Shown here: piece after piece, positions 34,701 to 48,300 of the stretch
Layout of the letters: each line of letters begins with the position of its first letter
Numbering within the stretch: the stretch's first letter is position 1
Assembly: GCA_963082875.1 (NCBI GenBank)
Contig: OY720098.1
Location: forward strand, 12,896,001-12,960,000
DNA length: 64,000 bases
Source of the DNA: Corella eumyota
Lineage: Eukaryota > Chordata > Ascidiacea > Phlebobranchia > Corellidae
Direction: 5' to 3'
Notes under the pieces: generated by a model
What the model saw: only the letters and a program-made list of their open reading frames with translations
Database searches by the model: none
Told to the model about the DNA's origin: nothing
Program-made: the position numbers and the translations under genes

Positions 34701-37700
34701 TCAGTTTCCACGATTGGAAAGCGAATAAGAAGGGTAAATAAAATACCATTCTTAGTTACATTATCTAAACAAGGTATAAACCATATGACATCATATAGTA
34801 ATTTATGAATTTTTTTTGTTTGAAATTAATGTCTTGTGCGTTTAGAATAACCAGTTAGAAAAAAATATGACAAATTCGAAAAATTATTCCGTTTCGGTTT
34901 ATAAACATTCGCATGCATTTTAATTTAAAACTTGGTTATATTACATGTAGACCCGTTAAACATACACTTAGCAAATATATTTAGATTTTACTTTGTTTAG
35001 ATTAAAGTCTAAAAAATACAACAATTACAATAATTGTTGTATATTTTTTGTTTTTTAACTTCTATATTTGGGTTTAAATATGATTGGCGGATTTTCAAGA
35101 TTTTAAACTAAACTCAATCAATCATGTTTTGCAAAAATAATAAATGAGTGATTTATTAAAGGTTTATATGACGAATAAGTGTAATCCGTTAAGGGTACAG
35201 TGTATGAGTGACACTAATGAAATAATATAATAAGACAAACTAATTACTGGCAGTAAACAAGTCTTTATATTATTAATATGCATGTGTATTTAAATTTTTG
35301 TTTAAAGTCTTTTGCCAATTATATTATTATGGTGTTTGTTGTTTAACATACATTGCATTGTTACCCTAATGAAATAATGATTTTTCTTTTTTAAGGGGTG
35401 TGAGGGGTGATGGTAAAGTTAGGTCCAATGCCACACCAGTGATTATTGTATGTGTTATTACAAATATAAATAATTGATCCCATTTAAGCTGCAAACTATT
35501 TTTCCTGGAGCCAATCCATTATTTAATTTGTAGGAATGTAGTTTGTAATGTATTAGTCAATATAAACTAATGGATGTGGGTACAGCCTATGCACGTGTAA
35601 ATCAACAGTTCAGCACATCTGTCAATTGTCCCTTTAAATGAGTTGGTTTAGCTAATCCCTGTTTACCGCACGATGCACACAAGGTTAAGTTTAAACCCAT
35701 TTGCGTGCTAAGTTGCGATTTGTTTTCGTGTATTTCAAAACGCCAAAAAAATAAAATTTTTAAAAATAGTTAAAAAATAAACCATAAAAATTTTGGAATT
35801 TGTTTGCAGTTTTATATTTGATTATTCTTTTAATTTTATTACTATAGCCATTAGCTCTGCATTAAATTTTTACAAATAAGCTATATCTTCTTTCGATTTA
35901 TATTAAAAAAATAGGTATTTAAATACCAATTATGGTTTACCCAATAAACAATATTGTGACTAGATTTAAAAACCACAAAATTTGTTTTATATACCCTGAC
36001 AAAATTATTATTCGTGAAAAATATTTCAAAAACCAAAGCTAATAAAGTTATCTTTAAATTGGCTAATTTATGAGGTATGTGTTATCTAAGTAAGTATTTT
36101 GCCACGCCCGCAATCTAAATTTAAAAATCTATCACTTAATTAAAGGGTATTTCGGTTGATCGGTTAGGGTGGAGAAATAGTTCTAATTTTTTACTTATTT
36201 AAATAGAAAAATAAGGGTGAGCTATAATAATTAAAGAAACTCGTAAACCGAAAAAAAGAAAAACACACAAACAACAAAAAAGGGAAATGGTTTAGAAAAC
36301 AAATATAACCTAACCTGACCCCCATCTTTAAAGATTTGATTTTTCACTTTTTTTCCAAGGTGTTTTATATAAACACCTATACATTTAAATATTACAATTT
36401 TAAGAATACACCAACAAAATAAAAATATTTTTACAAGGATTTTCTTTCAATTTTCAATCAATCTAAACCTTTTTTCTTTATTTTTTTTAAGATACGTCAA
36501 TACGCTGACTTAAACTTATTTAGTCAACATAAACATGAGCGAAATATTATGCTTCAAGTGCCTATGGAAAGCACGACAGGTGCAGTTGTGTACAACGGGA
36601 GTCTGTATTATCAACGCCGGAACTCGAGGCGAATTGTCCGGTAGGTTTGCAAAAATATTTTCAATATAACAAGTTAAGAAAAGATTGATTTATTCATGCC
36701 TACACGAATGCATGTAAAATTAAATTAACAGAAAAATTAAAAACTAATTTTGATTTATTTGTTTTGTTAAATTGCTTTTATTTTAGAACCAATTGTATAA
36801 CACTGCAAAACATCTAATTCATTTAATCTCACTTGTTGTTCAGATTCGACTTGTCAAAGCAAACCACGTTAAAACAGCTACCTCTTAGTAAGGCAGGTTA
36901 TCATGCAACTTATGCTTATGTATGGGGTGGATTTTCTGATATCGACTTCGCTGTTGATGAATCTGGATTATGGGTCATTTACAGGTAAACTACTTTCGAC
37001 TTTTAAACATAGAAGTTTTGTGCCCGCAACGTCCTTTTTGAAGTTAAATAAGTTTTTGAACATCTTTAGATTTTTTATTATTTACAGTGGTGCAACAAAT
37101 TTAACAAATAGATAACTCACACAAAAAACTTTGACTATAGAAAAAATAATTGTAAAAATAAAAAAAAAACATTTAATTTGACTACCCACTAAAATAACTT
37201 TATAATAGATAAAAGTAGTTTTAGCATTTAAACCGATATATTTTGATATTATTTGTTTAAGTGATTCGTTGTAAATATAAATCTCAAACCCACACTTGAC
37301 AATTACATAGGTTTTAGGTTACTTAAAAATTAGATACGTTTTTGATCGTGGAATATTGCTCACTTTTTAATCAAGGTGTAGAGATCGTTTAGCATATTGT
37401 TTTTCCACTTAGGATAATTGGTTTAAAATTGTTATCCTTCATGGCGACTTAGAAAGCAATTATAGCAGGCACATTTCTGCGTAAAGAATTTAAACTGAAC
37501 TGCTAATGCAGATAAAGCTACAGTGGTATGCTAATCGTTTTGTTTCAACTAATAACCGCTAACAACCAGAATATACTTTCTCCCGAAGTCGAATATTTTA
37601 AAATTCGAGCACTTAAAACGTTAAAAAAACAAACTAATAACAACCACGACCTAGAAATACCGACAACAAATTATAACGCCTCTTGCCTAATACGGAATCG

Positions 37701-39877
37701 CAATATTTTTAGAATTCCGTTAAAATACCAAATTTTCTTGAAATCGCAAGATTACTCTTATTTAATTGAATTCGCGAACTGGTATTTTCGATATCATGTT
37801 ACATTATAAGTGAAATTATACTCAAATGATATATTGTAAAAGTATTCGTTCTATTTGGGATATAAATGTTATAGGATATTGGTTCAACATCCGATGGTTA
37901 AGTGCGAACAATTTTCGTACTTATTTAAGATTGTTGTTCAGATTGTAAAAACTTACAAATTTTATCTATTTTTTCATCATGAATAATATTTTGAACAGAT
38001 TCACTTTTTTGTAAGTTATCACTCTTTGTTAGTTTGTTATATATCTCAAAAAACAAGCTCAGCTCAAAAAGTTTATTTATGGTTAAACTTTAGGTCGTGT
38101 TAGGGGATTAGGCATTTAACATAGAAATCTAAAAAATGTCGAAAATATAAAAAATGGTGTAAACCTATAAGATCTATATCTTATAAATTATTACAACATT
38201 TACAACAAAAACTGTCAGAAAAACGTGTTATTCGTGAATTTTTTATTTTATTTGTACTTATATGATATATTTGGGGGTTATAGGGTTCATGGTTTTGTTC
38301 AATAGATCTTCTTAATTGTAATATTGTTAAAATATTCAACAGAAATTTATTACAAGAAAATACCTAAATATATCAACTTTGTTGGAATTTGAAGTTTTTA
38401 TGCAAATTTAATGTCCCTTATGTTATTTCACGATGCAAACTTTGTGTTGGAATTCCAAAAACGATAAATTTCAGATCGGGCATCTTAAATGCATGCCAAT
38501 ACGGGCTTACTGTTACCTCGTAAATGTTAATGTATATTTAACTGCACAAAATGCTGGGTAATTGTATTAAAACTCGCCCTGGAAAGGTTAGGTTTACCTA
38601 ATAGGTGAGAACAATTTTCGTTTTGAAAACGGTAAAAATTTTGTTTTTGAAATTTAGAAAAAAGAAAGCTGCAAACATATATTTTTAGCTTTAAAAGTTC
38701 ATAATGATGTAAAAAATTACGTTTTTTGTGCAAAGTATTTTTAAAAATATTTATTTTTCTACAAGTTTAAAGTCTGCATTTACTATAAGTAATTATTTTC
38801 CACGTGTTTGTTTATCTAAGGCCGTAATGAACTTATATATGTTTTTTAGTACACAGGAAAATCGAGGAAATATAGTGGTGGCCAAACTTAATCCGGTAAC
38901 ATTACAACCCACAAGAATTATCAAAACTCCGATTGATGTAAGTTTAATGTTCTTAAAATGTTTTATTTTTTATTTTTAGAATAAATATTCAGACTAAAAA
39001 TACTTAGGACAAGTTCGTTATTTGATATAAATTATTGAACAAAATGGTATTATATTAACATTAGCCTATAAATTGACTTACTTCATCTGCTGAATACTTT
39101 CTTCTTAGTGATTTACATATTTATTTTAAACCAGTTATAATCTTTAATCTCCTATTCTATAGTATTATTAAAATCTAAAATATAGATGATAATAAAGTTT
39201 TGTTTAATTTAAAATTTGTTATTGTTTAGTTATATCAGTATCCGATACAACATTTTTAGAGCATTAAAAAAGTTGACAGATTAAACCAAAATATTTCGAA
39301 AATTTAAAGTTTGTTATTGTTCAACAATCATTATCTTAAACTTTAGCCGGTAAGGTTTTCAAAACAAGTTTGTTTGTTTATAGAAACGAGCTGCGGCCAA
39401 CGCGTTTATAATATGTGGGACCTTATATACCGTCAACTCACACGACCAAGTCAGAGCTTTGATTAAATTTAGTTATAACCTGAACACCGAGCAGCTGTCC
39501 AAAATTGACATTCCATTTGTGAATCGATACAGGTATGTTTTTTAATTTTGTTTTAATTTTTAAGTTAAATCGCTTTAAATTTTAATTTGAGAAAATAAAT
39601 GTGTACGATTGCTAATTTTAGCTCTATAGCACAATCTAGCGGAAACACTTTTATAGAAAAAACACTGGGTCTGTTTTATTAAATCCTTTATTTTTAAATA
39701 TTTAAAAAAATATTTTAAATAATTAGATATAATGTGATGATTGATTACAACCCACGTGACCGCTACATTTACGCATGGGACAACTCACATCAAATTCGCT
39801 ATAAAGTACAACTCGACTCATCTTATGGACCCGTTAATGACGTCATAAACACGTATAATAGTGACGTCACGAGCTAA
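28711..39877 (+). CDS. Secreted coiled-coil olfactomedin-domain protein (noelin/OLFM-like)
   Basis: Ten exons (28711-28852, 29423-30204, 30656-30734, 33197-33244, 34576-34733, 36492-36640, 36844-36984, 38850-38937, 39384-39532, 39727-39877) encode 628 residues. A signal peptide opens the protein, followed by an acidic Gln/Pro-rich stretch. A long coiled coil lies at about 178-330. The olfactomedin domain (about 350-610) begins with HCGKL. Conserved features are [48 protein letters not shown] and [12 protein letters not shown]. Cys352 and Cys540 should form the family's disulfide. Such proteins are extracellular, multimerise through the coiled coil and act in neural development or matrix adhesion. 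The domain also resembles that of latrophilins, but no membrane-spanning part follows. Introns 3 to 7 are long (1.3-2.5 kb, except intron 6 of about 0.2 kb) and hold no recognised gene. A mobile element starts 43 bp after the stop. Confidence 0.92.
29004..29272. repeat. Inverted-repeat-bounded segment in olfactomedin intron 1
   Basis: CCAAAATGACCTTA at 29004-29017 is exactly inverted at 29259-29272, bounding 269 bp. The size and ends suit a MITE, but no target duplication is visible. Confidence 0.4.
30735..33196 (+). other. Long intron 3 of the olfactomedin gene
   Basis: 2.46 kb without a coding exon. Part of it (about 31000-31800) is less A+T-rich than neighbouring introns and free of recognised repeats, so it could hold regulatory sequence. 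This is inference from composition only. Confidence 0.3.
35011..35047. repeat. Short AT-rich hairpin in olfactomedin intron 5
   Basis: ATACAACAATTA and its complement are separated by three bases and extended by A and T runs. It is probably chance palindromy in AT-rich DNA. Confidence 0.4.
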
Positions 39878-39912
39878 AGAGCATCATATGAGTGTATCTT
39901 TTGTATTTATTA

Positions 39913-41287
39913 ATATTGAACAGGGGCGGCATTACGAAACTCGTTAAATTAACTTAACGATCTCGCTAATGCGTCAAAATTGAGCGAGCTATCTAGCTCG
40001 TTAGATCGGTATTACGAAACCACCTAGTTCGTTAAAAGTGAGAGAGTGCAAAAGAAGGGATTTTGGGCTACGCAAAGTGACGTTTCTTACGTTTTTACAC
40101 AATATTACAGGATACATCAAAGCGGCGATATTACACCACAGGGATGCTTTTAAACTGTCGTTTTCATAATGACAGTGAAAACTTGTACGATTATTATATT
40201 TTATGGTAAGAATAATTTTTAAAAACGCATTACTTCACAAAACAATTCAAGCATTTTAAACATTTGTATTTTTTCAAACAAATAAAACATTTTGACAACT
40301 GTTAAAAACTGTACTAGAAAGCCACGCTAAAAGATTAAATCGTTTGTTATTATTATAATTCACACATACACATGCACTTTGGTAATATAAACTATTTTAA
40401 AATATATGTTTTACTTTACATTCATTAGGTATATTAAAAGATAAATTAAATTTTAAAATTTATTTTTATAAATAACATGTAAGCATTTATGTACCGCAAA
40501 AATATTTTTTTAATGTTTAATTTAGCAATAATCAAGGCAAATACTCCTCGCTAGGTTGGGGACGCGAAATTTGAGGGAATGGAAAATGAAGGAACGGAAT
40601 GTGAAGAAACGGAAAAAAAAGGAACCGGAAAATGAAGGAACGGAAAATGAAGGAACCGGAAAATGAAGGAACGGAAAATGAAGGAACCGGAAAATGAAGG
40701 AACCGGAAAATGAAGGAACGGAAATTGAAGGAAAGTGAAAAAGGGAGAGGCAGAATCTTAAAAAAATAAAACTCGGAAATTCCGTTGACTATTTATTTGT
40801 ATTTAAGTCAATATTATTTTAGAAATAAACGGGCATTTTATAGAAGAGAGTTAGGGTATGCTGGGGTAAGAAAAATTAACTTATTATCGCTTATCAGTTC
40901 TCGAATAAATGACAGTAATTCTAAATAAACAGTCAACGGCATTTCCGCGTTTTAGTATTTAAGATTCCGCCCTCTTCTTTTTTGCTTTCCTTCATTTTCC
41001 GTTTCCTTCATTTTCCGTTCCTTCATTTTCCGGTTCTTTCATTTTCCGTTCCTTTATTTTCCGGTTCCTTCATTTTCCGGTTCCTTCATTTTCCGTTCCT
41101 TCATTTTCCGTTCCTTCATTTTCCGTTCCTTTAATTTCCATTCCCTCATTTTCAGTCGACCCGCTAAGTTAACGGACGGTAATTTCTACTCGCAAAATTT
41201 TGTAGGTGACGTTCTCGTTCGCTAATGACCAAGGACTAACGAGATCGTTAACTTAAAAAGTTTCGTAATGCCGCCCCTGGTGGTGAA
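39913..41287. mobile_element. hAT-like non-autonomous element 3' of the olfactomedin gene
   Basis: The element is 39921-41279 (about 1.36 kb). Both ends are CAGGGGCGGCATTACGAAAC, inverted, and the subterminal TAACGATCTCG is also shared. CAGGG-type ends and 8-bp flanks suit hAT. The flanks ATATTGAA (39913-39920) and GTGGTGAA (41280-41287) match at five of eight positions, as expected for an old insertion. No transposase ORF is present. A foldback element (40558-41162) is inserted within it. The first AATAAA after the olfactomedin stop lies inside it (40281-40286). Confidence 0.8.
40550..41170. mobile_element. hAT-like foldback element, copy 2, with minisatellite arms
   Basis: The element is 40558-41162 (605 bp), flanked by GCTAGGTT (40550-40557) and GCTAAGTT (41163-41170), a 7-of-8 match. 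Its ends GGGGACGCGAAATTTGAG and, inverted, GGGTCGACTGAAAATG match copy 1 (3511-3826) in the opposite orientation, and the interiors align. It is larger because each arm holds about ten units of a 16-17-bp repeat (GGAAAATGAAGGAACC), inverted between the arms. This gives a potential hairpin with stems near 190 bp. Confidence 0.85.
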
Positions 41288-42315
41288 CACCAAATGAAAC
41301 GGTTTTAAATATTGAATAAAACTAAATGATTGTGTTTAAAAAAAGTAATGGGATACTTTAAACATTTAAAAATATTAATTGTCTTACAAAATACATCATT
41401 TATGGCTTATTTTTTATGTTAAAAATTTTTAACTAAAAACAAAATTAAAAAAAAATTATTCAGTTGAAAAAGAAAGATTACTTTACTATTAAATATTGTT
41501 TATCTATATTTTATAATTTAATGTAATTTATTCAATGTTTTTACATTCTAGGTTTTCAGCATATTGCAATATTTATAGATATTGATAAATAAAATAGTTA
41601 TTAAATTCCAAATGGTTTAATGTATAAAAATATTTAACAATGTTTATCGCTGGTCGATAACAGTAAATAATGTAAATAAATTATATTAATGCTTGTGTTT
41701 ATTTCTTTAATTTTTTTATTTTTACCTTTTTTCTTGTTACCATATTTTTCTATTTCCTTTTTGTTTGTTTGTTGAATGTAATTGCTAAATAAAAAGTTTA
41801 AATGAATATAAATAAGGTATTAGTAAATTAAATTTACAGTTTTTTAAATAGAATTTTATTTAAAAAAAACTTTGGTTTAATTAGCTAAGATTAACATATT
41901 TAAAATTTATTTTTAACATAATATATTTTGTAAAACATTTTAAAATTATTGAATATAAAGTTTAACAACCTTGCTTTGTTGAGTTAAAAGGTTAGAATTC
42001 CTTTAAAGAAGAGCAATTAGTTTATTAACCTTTATAAATAATAAACTAACCTTCTGTGGAAATAAAATTTAATTTTTAAGGGATTTAAAGTTTAACATAA
42101 TTCGTAAGCGAGACTTTGAAATTTACGATTATGTAAATGTTAATTGACAATTTGTTTTATTTACAGAAAACAATTTTAAACCAACCAAGTCAAAAACTAA
42201 TTTAAACTAATTTTAAATTTGATTTTAATTTATTAATAACGCAAACAAACAAACAAAAAATCAACTCCAATAGTTGCACGCGACCTCCCGTGCTGTCAAA
42301 ACAACAAAATCAATC

Positions 42316-42332
42316 AATTGTGACGTCATAAT
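42316..42332 (+). promoter_or_regulatory. CRE-containing 17-bp motif, copy 1
   Basis: AATTGTGACGTCATAAT includes the cAMP-response palindrome TGACGTCA. The same 17 bases occur at 51303. Binding by CREB/ATF-type factors is inferred from the core only. Confidence 0.4.
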
Positions 42333-45300
42333 AGATTCACCAACGTTTTATAACTCGTACCTAAGACCAGCTGCCCTGTAGCGCATAATAACATCACGTG
42401 ACTATTATCAGATCATTTTCATTCACACGATCCTAACTGTTACGTAACAATAGTAGCTCAACAACCAAGTTTTGTTTGTTAAGTAAACCAAGTCGAACTT
42501 TCGCGTGTAAGCGAGGGTGGGAAAGTGATAAAAAAAATAAAGATTTTTTCATTGGCGTTCATGTTATTTTCTTTACCCCCTATCTTTAACGTTAACTTGC
42601 CAAAATTATCACAATAATATATCTAAAATGGCACCAAAATTAAAAGTACTTTCAGAATTGAAGTCAGTTACATCAAAACTTAATAAAAGTGTAATTGTCA
42701 TTTTAATAATAAACTAAATTCTGAAAAAAATTTTGTTTAATATTATTATTTGCTTAACCCAATTTTAATGTAAATTTTAATTAATTTTATATTAAAATTT
42801 TAATGTTTGTCGTTTACAAAAGTTATTCCAAAATTCATTTAAATTAATTTTTTTATTTATCTAGCTGTACAATTTTAGGGGCCTTAATAATAACAATATT
42901 TATTTAATAACAACATACTGTTAAGAAATTGACACTTTTTCAAAAGATAGATTAGGTTGCTTTTATAGTGTAACTTAATAAAATTTAAGACTTATCTTTT
43001 TTTTGTTAAAAAAAAGTTCAAAAATTTAGCATGTACAGAGCATATTATTATACCGCCTACCTTATATGTTATACTCGTACAAAACTTTAATTAACGAACC
43101 TTAATTGGCGTAACTCAGTATGTAATCGATGTTTAAAAAAGGCGAAAACAGCTGGCCCGTTAGATAGCTAAATCCTATGCATAGTGTTACAATTAACTCA
43201 CAAAATGAAAGTAATTGTAGCAAAAAAACATTAATAAAAAACTAAAAATTGTTTTTAGGAAATCATTTTTCAATTTTAATTATTATTTATTACAGATTGT
43301 GTAAATCAAAGAAGAGATTTTAGCAAGCAAAGAGATTATATTAAATATATTAAAAGATTAAAAGTAATTTTACCAATAAGTTTTATAATGCAGCTTTACA
43401 ATAACAAGAGTTCGTTTTTATTTGAGTTGTAAACGGAAAAATTAAATATTAATCAACATTAAGCGTTTTAAACATAATTTTTGAAACTTTATCTAAAATA
43501 GGAAAAAATATGCAAAGTATTCATTACAAAAAACAATGACAATATATTGTCATAAAAAATAAAATAAATTTTAATTGAGCTGTAAAAACAACGCCCTTGA
43601 TTTTTTACTATTTTAACAATTTTTTGTTGATTTGCTAGTAAATCGTGGGTATACGTTTGCATTATTAAACGCATGTTATGCTGTTATGTTAAAATCTTAT
43701 TTTTAAACATGCCATAAATTTCTATCTTTAAGAGGCCAGTCCAACTATTTATTCAACTTAAAATAACTAAACCATTGCGGCCTGGTAACAACCAGGATAT
43801 TATGTCATACTGATAAGAACATTACCATGATAGGGGTCTGCTGTCTAATGTCAGATTGTTGAGGACTTTTTTAAACGCAGTCGTCACATAGGATGTAACT
43901 CTTACACAACTAAGGGCGCTTTAAATAGTATAAAGACCAGCGTGTTGGATGTCTTACGTGGTGTATAAATATTAAAAGGGTTAAATAACCTAAATTGTAT
44001 GCTTCTATCATCATGTATGTTACTTCGCAAGATAAAGGACTTTGTGAGTCAGGGTGTGGTAAATGGCATGTCGAATATATCAAAAAAGCGATATAGGACA
44101 AAATATTTTTAATGTAAATTTTTTAATAAACTAAATTTGAAATCGAAAAAATCGATTCTCAAGACGTTTACGTTGATCGATTGCAAAAATTCAAATTTTA
44201 TTAAGTTTGTATTGAACCAAATCTAATAAATCCTCTCCTTAGAAATGTTTTTTAAATGTAAATAACCACTTTAAATTAATTACACAAATCAGGTCAATGT
44301 AGACTTGTATTTAAACAAATAAAATCCCCTTATTATTTAATTTTTTTGCAATCAGAGGATATCATTTGTTTATAACAAGTACGACCCAATTTCAAAAATC
44401 AGTTCCGATTTTTGGATAAACCTCTAATTTGCGTGTTGATGTGTTCACGGGCGTTTGGGCACCGGTTTCATGTAACAGGATTCGCGCCTTAATTCGAAGC
44501 GGATTTTATAACGTTTAAATTGATCGTCTAATGTGAATGGTCAAGTCAAAAAAGGAGGTTTAGATAGAAATTTTAATAATTTTAATCTCTGCTAAATTGC
44601 AATCTAAAATTTTATTGTAATATGTTACTAACGAACTAGTTCGAAAAAAAAATTTGGTAGAATATTGGTGAAAAAGTAATTTTATCAGTAAAATTTGATT
44701 TGCCCCTCCTTTAGTTTTGTAAGGACCGACCCTTTTTACCCTGTTTAGCGATTTACTACTCATTTAGTTTTGTCAACGACTTAAATAAGGTAATTGAGAC
44801 TTTGGCTAACCACACTGGAAGAGACTATTGTTTCATTAATAATGGCCCGTTCCTTAACCAGATTTGTTTTATTTGTTGGCTGGAGACGGTGTCGCGTCGT
44901 GGCATTGTGACGTAACAGTATCGAGTTAGATTGACGGCCCGAAAAGGTCAGTTAAGATTTAATCCGCGAATTAATTTGTAGTCATTCTTTGTTTGGTAAC
45001 TGATTACTGTTAAGCGGGAGAAAAACTGCTGACCTAAAGTGACAGTACCAAACGTTTTTTCAGAATAGGGTAAAACAGAACATGCCAGTTTTACAAAAAA
45101 TCAGATAATACCAAACTGAATTGAGATTGTAGCTTACATAGATTACTTTTTATAATTGCCTTGGATCCAGACTTGTGGTGTCTGTATTTGCAGAAAATAT
45201 TGTTTAATGTTGTATTGTTACTCTATTAACCTAAACTAATTTTGTTTGTTTCTTATGAATTAAAGAAAATGTGACGAAAGATTAAATAATGACTATAACC

Positions 45301-48300
45301 ACGCAGGTGCTTTGTGATTTAAGTATAATTAAGATCAAAAATAAAAGACAAGTTATCATGTTTTGAAAAAAAGTCAGACAATAAAATCGTAGAGAAATCC
45401 AGCCACACCGTGAGCCGGTATTTCAGCAATTTACCGATATTAAAATGCGCGACAATAGTCTGGCTCAGGGTGAAAAAACAGGAAAGCCCACGAATCGAAA
45501 TGTTATCCTATAGTTCACGGTTTATTTGAGTTGTTAAACTTGCGCCAGAAAAAGTTAATGTTGGCGCCCGAAATGCAGGGTCATTAAAAACAGTTTTTAG
45601 TTTTTTCCAAAGTTAATTCGATTATTTTTTAGTTAATTTAAAGCTCGTTTTCCGTTGACGTGTTTAGGGGAAAGTATAATTGTTTATCCCAAAAATAACA
45701 CGCATGTAAAAAAATAAAGGTTTTTAAATGAACAGTAAAGTTAATTTCGCAAACAAGCAATTTTTGTAATTTTTCTTTTACTAACAACAATGGCGTTTGG
45801 GTAGTCATTAGACAATTTTAGGATTTTTTTGGAAAGTCAGCGCTTCGTAATTACAAACCACTCGAAAAAGACAACATTTTTAATAACCTATTTTGAAGTA
45901 AAAATGGGTTTTATTTCATATCATAAAAAAATGGAAGTTTAACATCCGTTAAAATAGAAAGTGGGTCATATTATATCGTTGAGTAAATTTTATGGATATC
46001 GACGTTTTGTTAACGCTTTTGTTTTGTTAAGTTATTAGATAATGGACCCATTGGTTGATTGGCTATTTGTTTTAATATATTTGACATTTTTATTGCCTTG
46101 CATAGTGACTACCAGTTAAATTCACATGCCCCCTAACTAAACATAGCAGTGTTTGGAATGCGTAAAAAAAACTGTCTATAAATAAATTTGTTTTAATCCA
46201 AGCAAGTTTTCTAAAAAAGCGCTTTTAAATTACTAAAGAGATTAAAAAAAATCTTGAAATTTTGATTTGTTGTTTACATCGCGATGTTGCTATTACGTCA
46301 CAATATCGATAATTAAATATAATCGACATAGTAACAAACGAGGGTGGGTACCACGCGTTTACCCTCCCACTATTTTACGATATAATTAACGTTAATTACT
46401 CTTGTAATATTTCGTAGAATAATATTTTTTTTAAATGGTAATTTTTTTAATTTGTGGTTTTGAAAGTAGGGAGTAGAGTAACATCACTAACTTACAGCAA
46501 TTATATATTTTTTTCGTAATTATAAAAAATATTTTATTTTCTAAAATTTCAACTTTTTTGTTAGGTTAAAATTGTTAGTCCGGCAACCTCAAGCGGCGTT
46601 GCGACCGTGCTTTATTTAAATTTGCCACCATTGCGTGTGCGTGTAATAGTTGTAAGCAGGAGGCAAGTTGGATCGAATAGCAAATATTTTGAAATAGTCC
46701 GCAGTTAACACACGACGTTACGTACAGGGGCTGAATTAAGTTTGTAAGGCTAAGGGGGTTATTTTTAGACCCATTAACAAAGCTTAAAAATGCCCATGTC
46801 AAATTATAAATAGTGGAGATGAAATATAGCCTTAAACTGCGCAAATATTATTGAATAACAAATATTCACAAATATCAGAAAAATAATTCTTTATGAAAAA
46901 GTAAAGTAAGAATTCTGACATAACATAAATAAGTACTTTACAAAAAGCCTAGCCAAGAAACCCATTAGCGGATTTTTTTTTCATAAAACAAACAACTAGT
47001 AATGTAAGGTTGCAAGGTTAAGTTATTTTTACGAAAATCGCCTTTTTTCAGGAAGTATTTACATTTGGCCTTTATCGAACTTTAAGGAACGTGTTGACTG
47101 ATGTTGTTAGACAAAAATTGTTCCTTCAATTAGCAAGGACTACAGTAATTGGTTTTGCAATGAAAAAATGACAGGTTTTAAAATAAGCTACAATTTTTAA
47201 AGTTTGGCAGTCGTTTTTTAAATTAGATTTCGAGGCAAACCCATTTCAGTCTTGTCTATTAGCGCTTGTTTGGTTGGCTTTGTATAAATATTTCAAAACG
47301 TAAGCTGAAATGAAAACTCAAAATTGAAAAAAAAAATATTTAAAATTTTTTTAAAATAGCAATATAAAGCTTTAAAAGAAAAGTATTCAAATTGCAAAAT
47401 AACATCTGGTAATCTTGTCTTAATGAACAAAGTTTAGTGTTTTTAAGACGCTTTGTATTGAGAAATAGGCTATCGTTCGATTGCAACGAAAAAATATATT
47501 TGTCGCTGTATAAGTTATAAGAATATTATTGTGGTAAAGTTAAATAAACTCTAAGTTGAACAACAAATAATTCGCACAAGAGGTCTTGCTATGCCGGAAG
47601 ATTTGTCTGTTATCAACTGACAGCAACAAACCAATAACAATAAAAATGCGGGTTTCCTAAATAAATAAACGTTACCAAGATATTGTTCACCGAACTAGAA
47701 TTTATTTCGACAGAAAAATAAACAAGTAGCGTATCCGGCTTTATTAATTTAAAATAATGGATTATAGCATATGTTTGTTGTTGAAGACTTCTCTAAAGTA
47801 ACTAAATATGTTCTTTAAAAGAGTTTTTTGGAAACCTTTAATTATTACGTTACCTAGTCTATTAATCAAAATCCAATGTCATATAAACATTAACTTAATA
47901 AAGTTCTGTATGAAGCAGATGCTTAAATAAATGCAAAGAGCTTGAATTAGCAATATTGGATTGGTAATAAAATATTTGCTTTGAAGTAGACACCAATTTT
48001 TATCCATGACTCATTCTCATTATACAATAAACACCGACCCAGTATTACCGGATAAAGGGTATTAATTCCCCGCCAAAATTACGCAAAGTTCCGATGCGTG
48101 AATGGAATAGTATATACCGTCGTATTCGTATATACGCATGGTCGCCACTTTATAATACAACAACTAATCGGTGGTTGAATCATAATTGTGTTGTTAAAAA
48201 GAGAAGTAAAAAATACTTTTATTCGTAATTTGTTATAACGAATCGTAAAGACGTGTGTTTGCCATCTTTATATATAATGTTATGATATAAGATTTGCGCG

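Noticed and set aside
46575-46844. 89-codon minus-strand ORF in the gene-poor region
   Set aside because: No recognisable motif and no flanking exon support. The locally higher G+C content alone is not evidence of coding.
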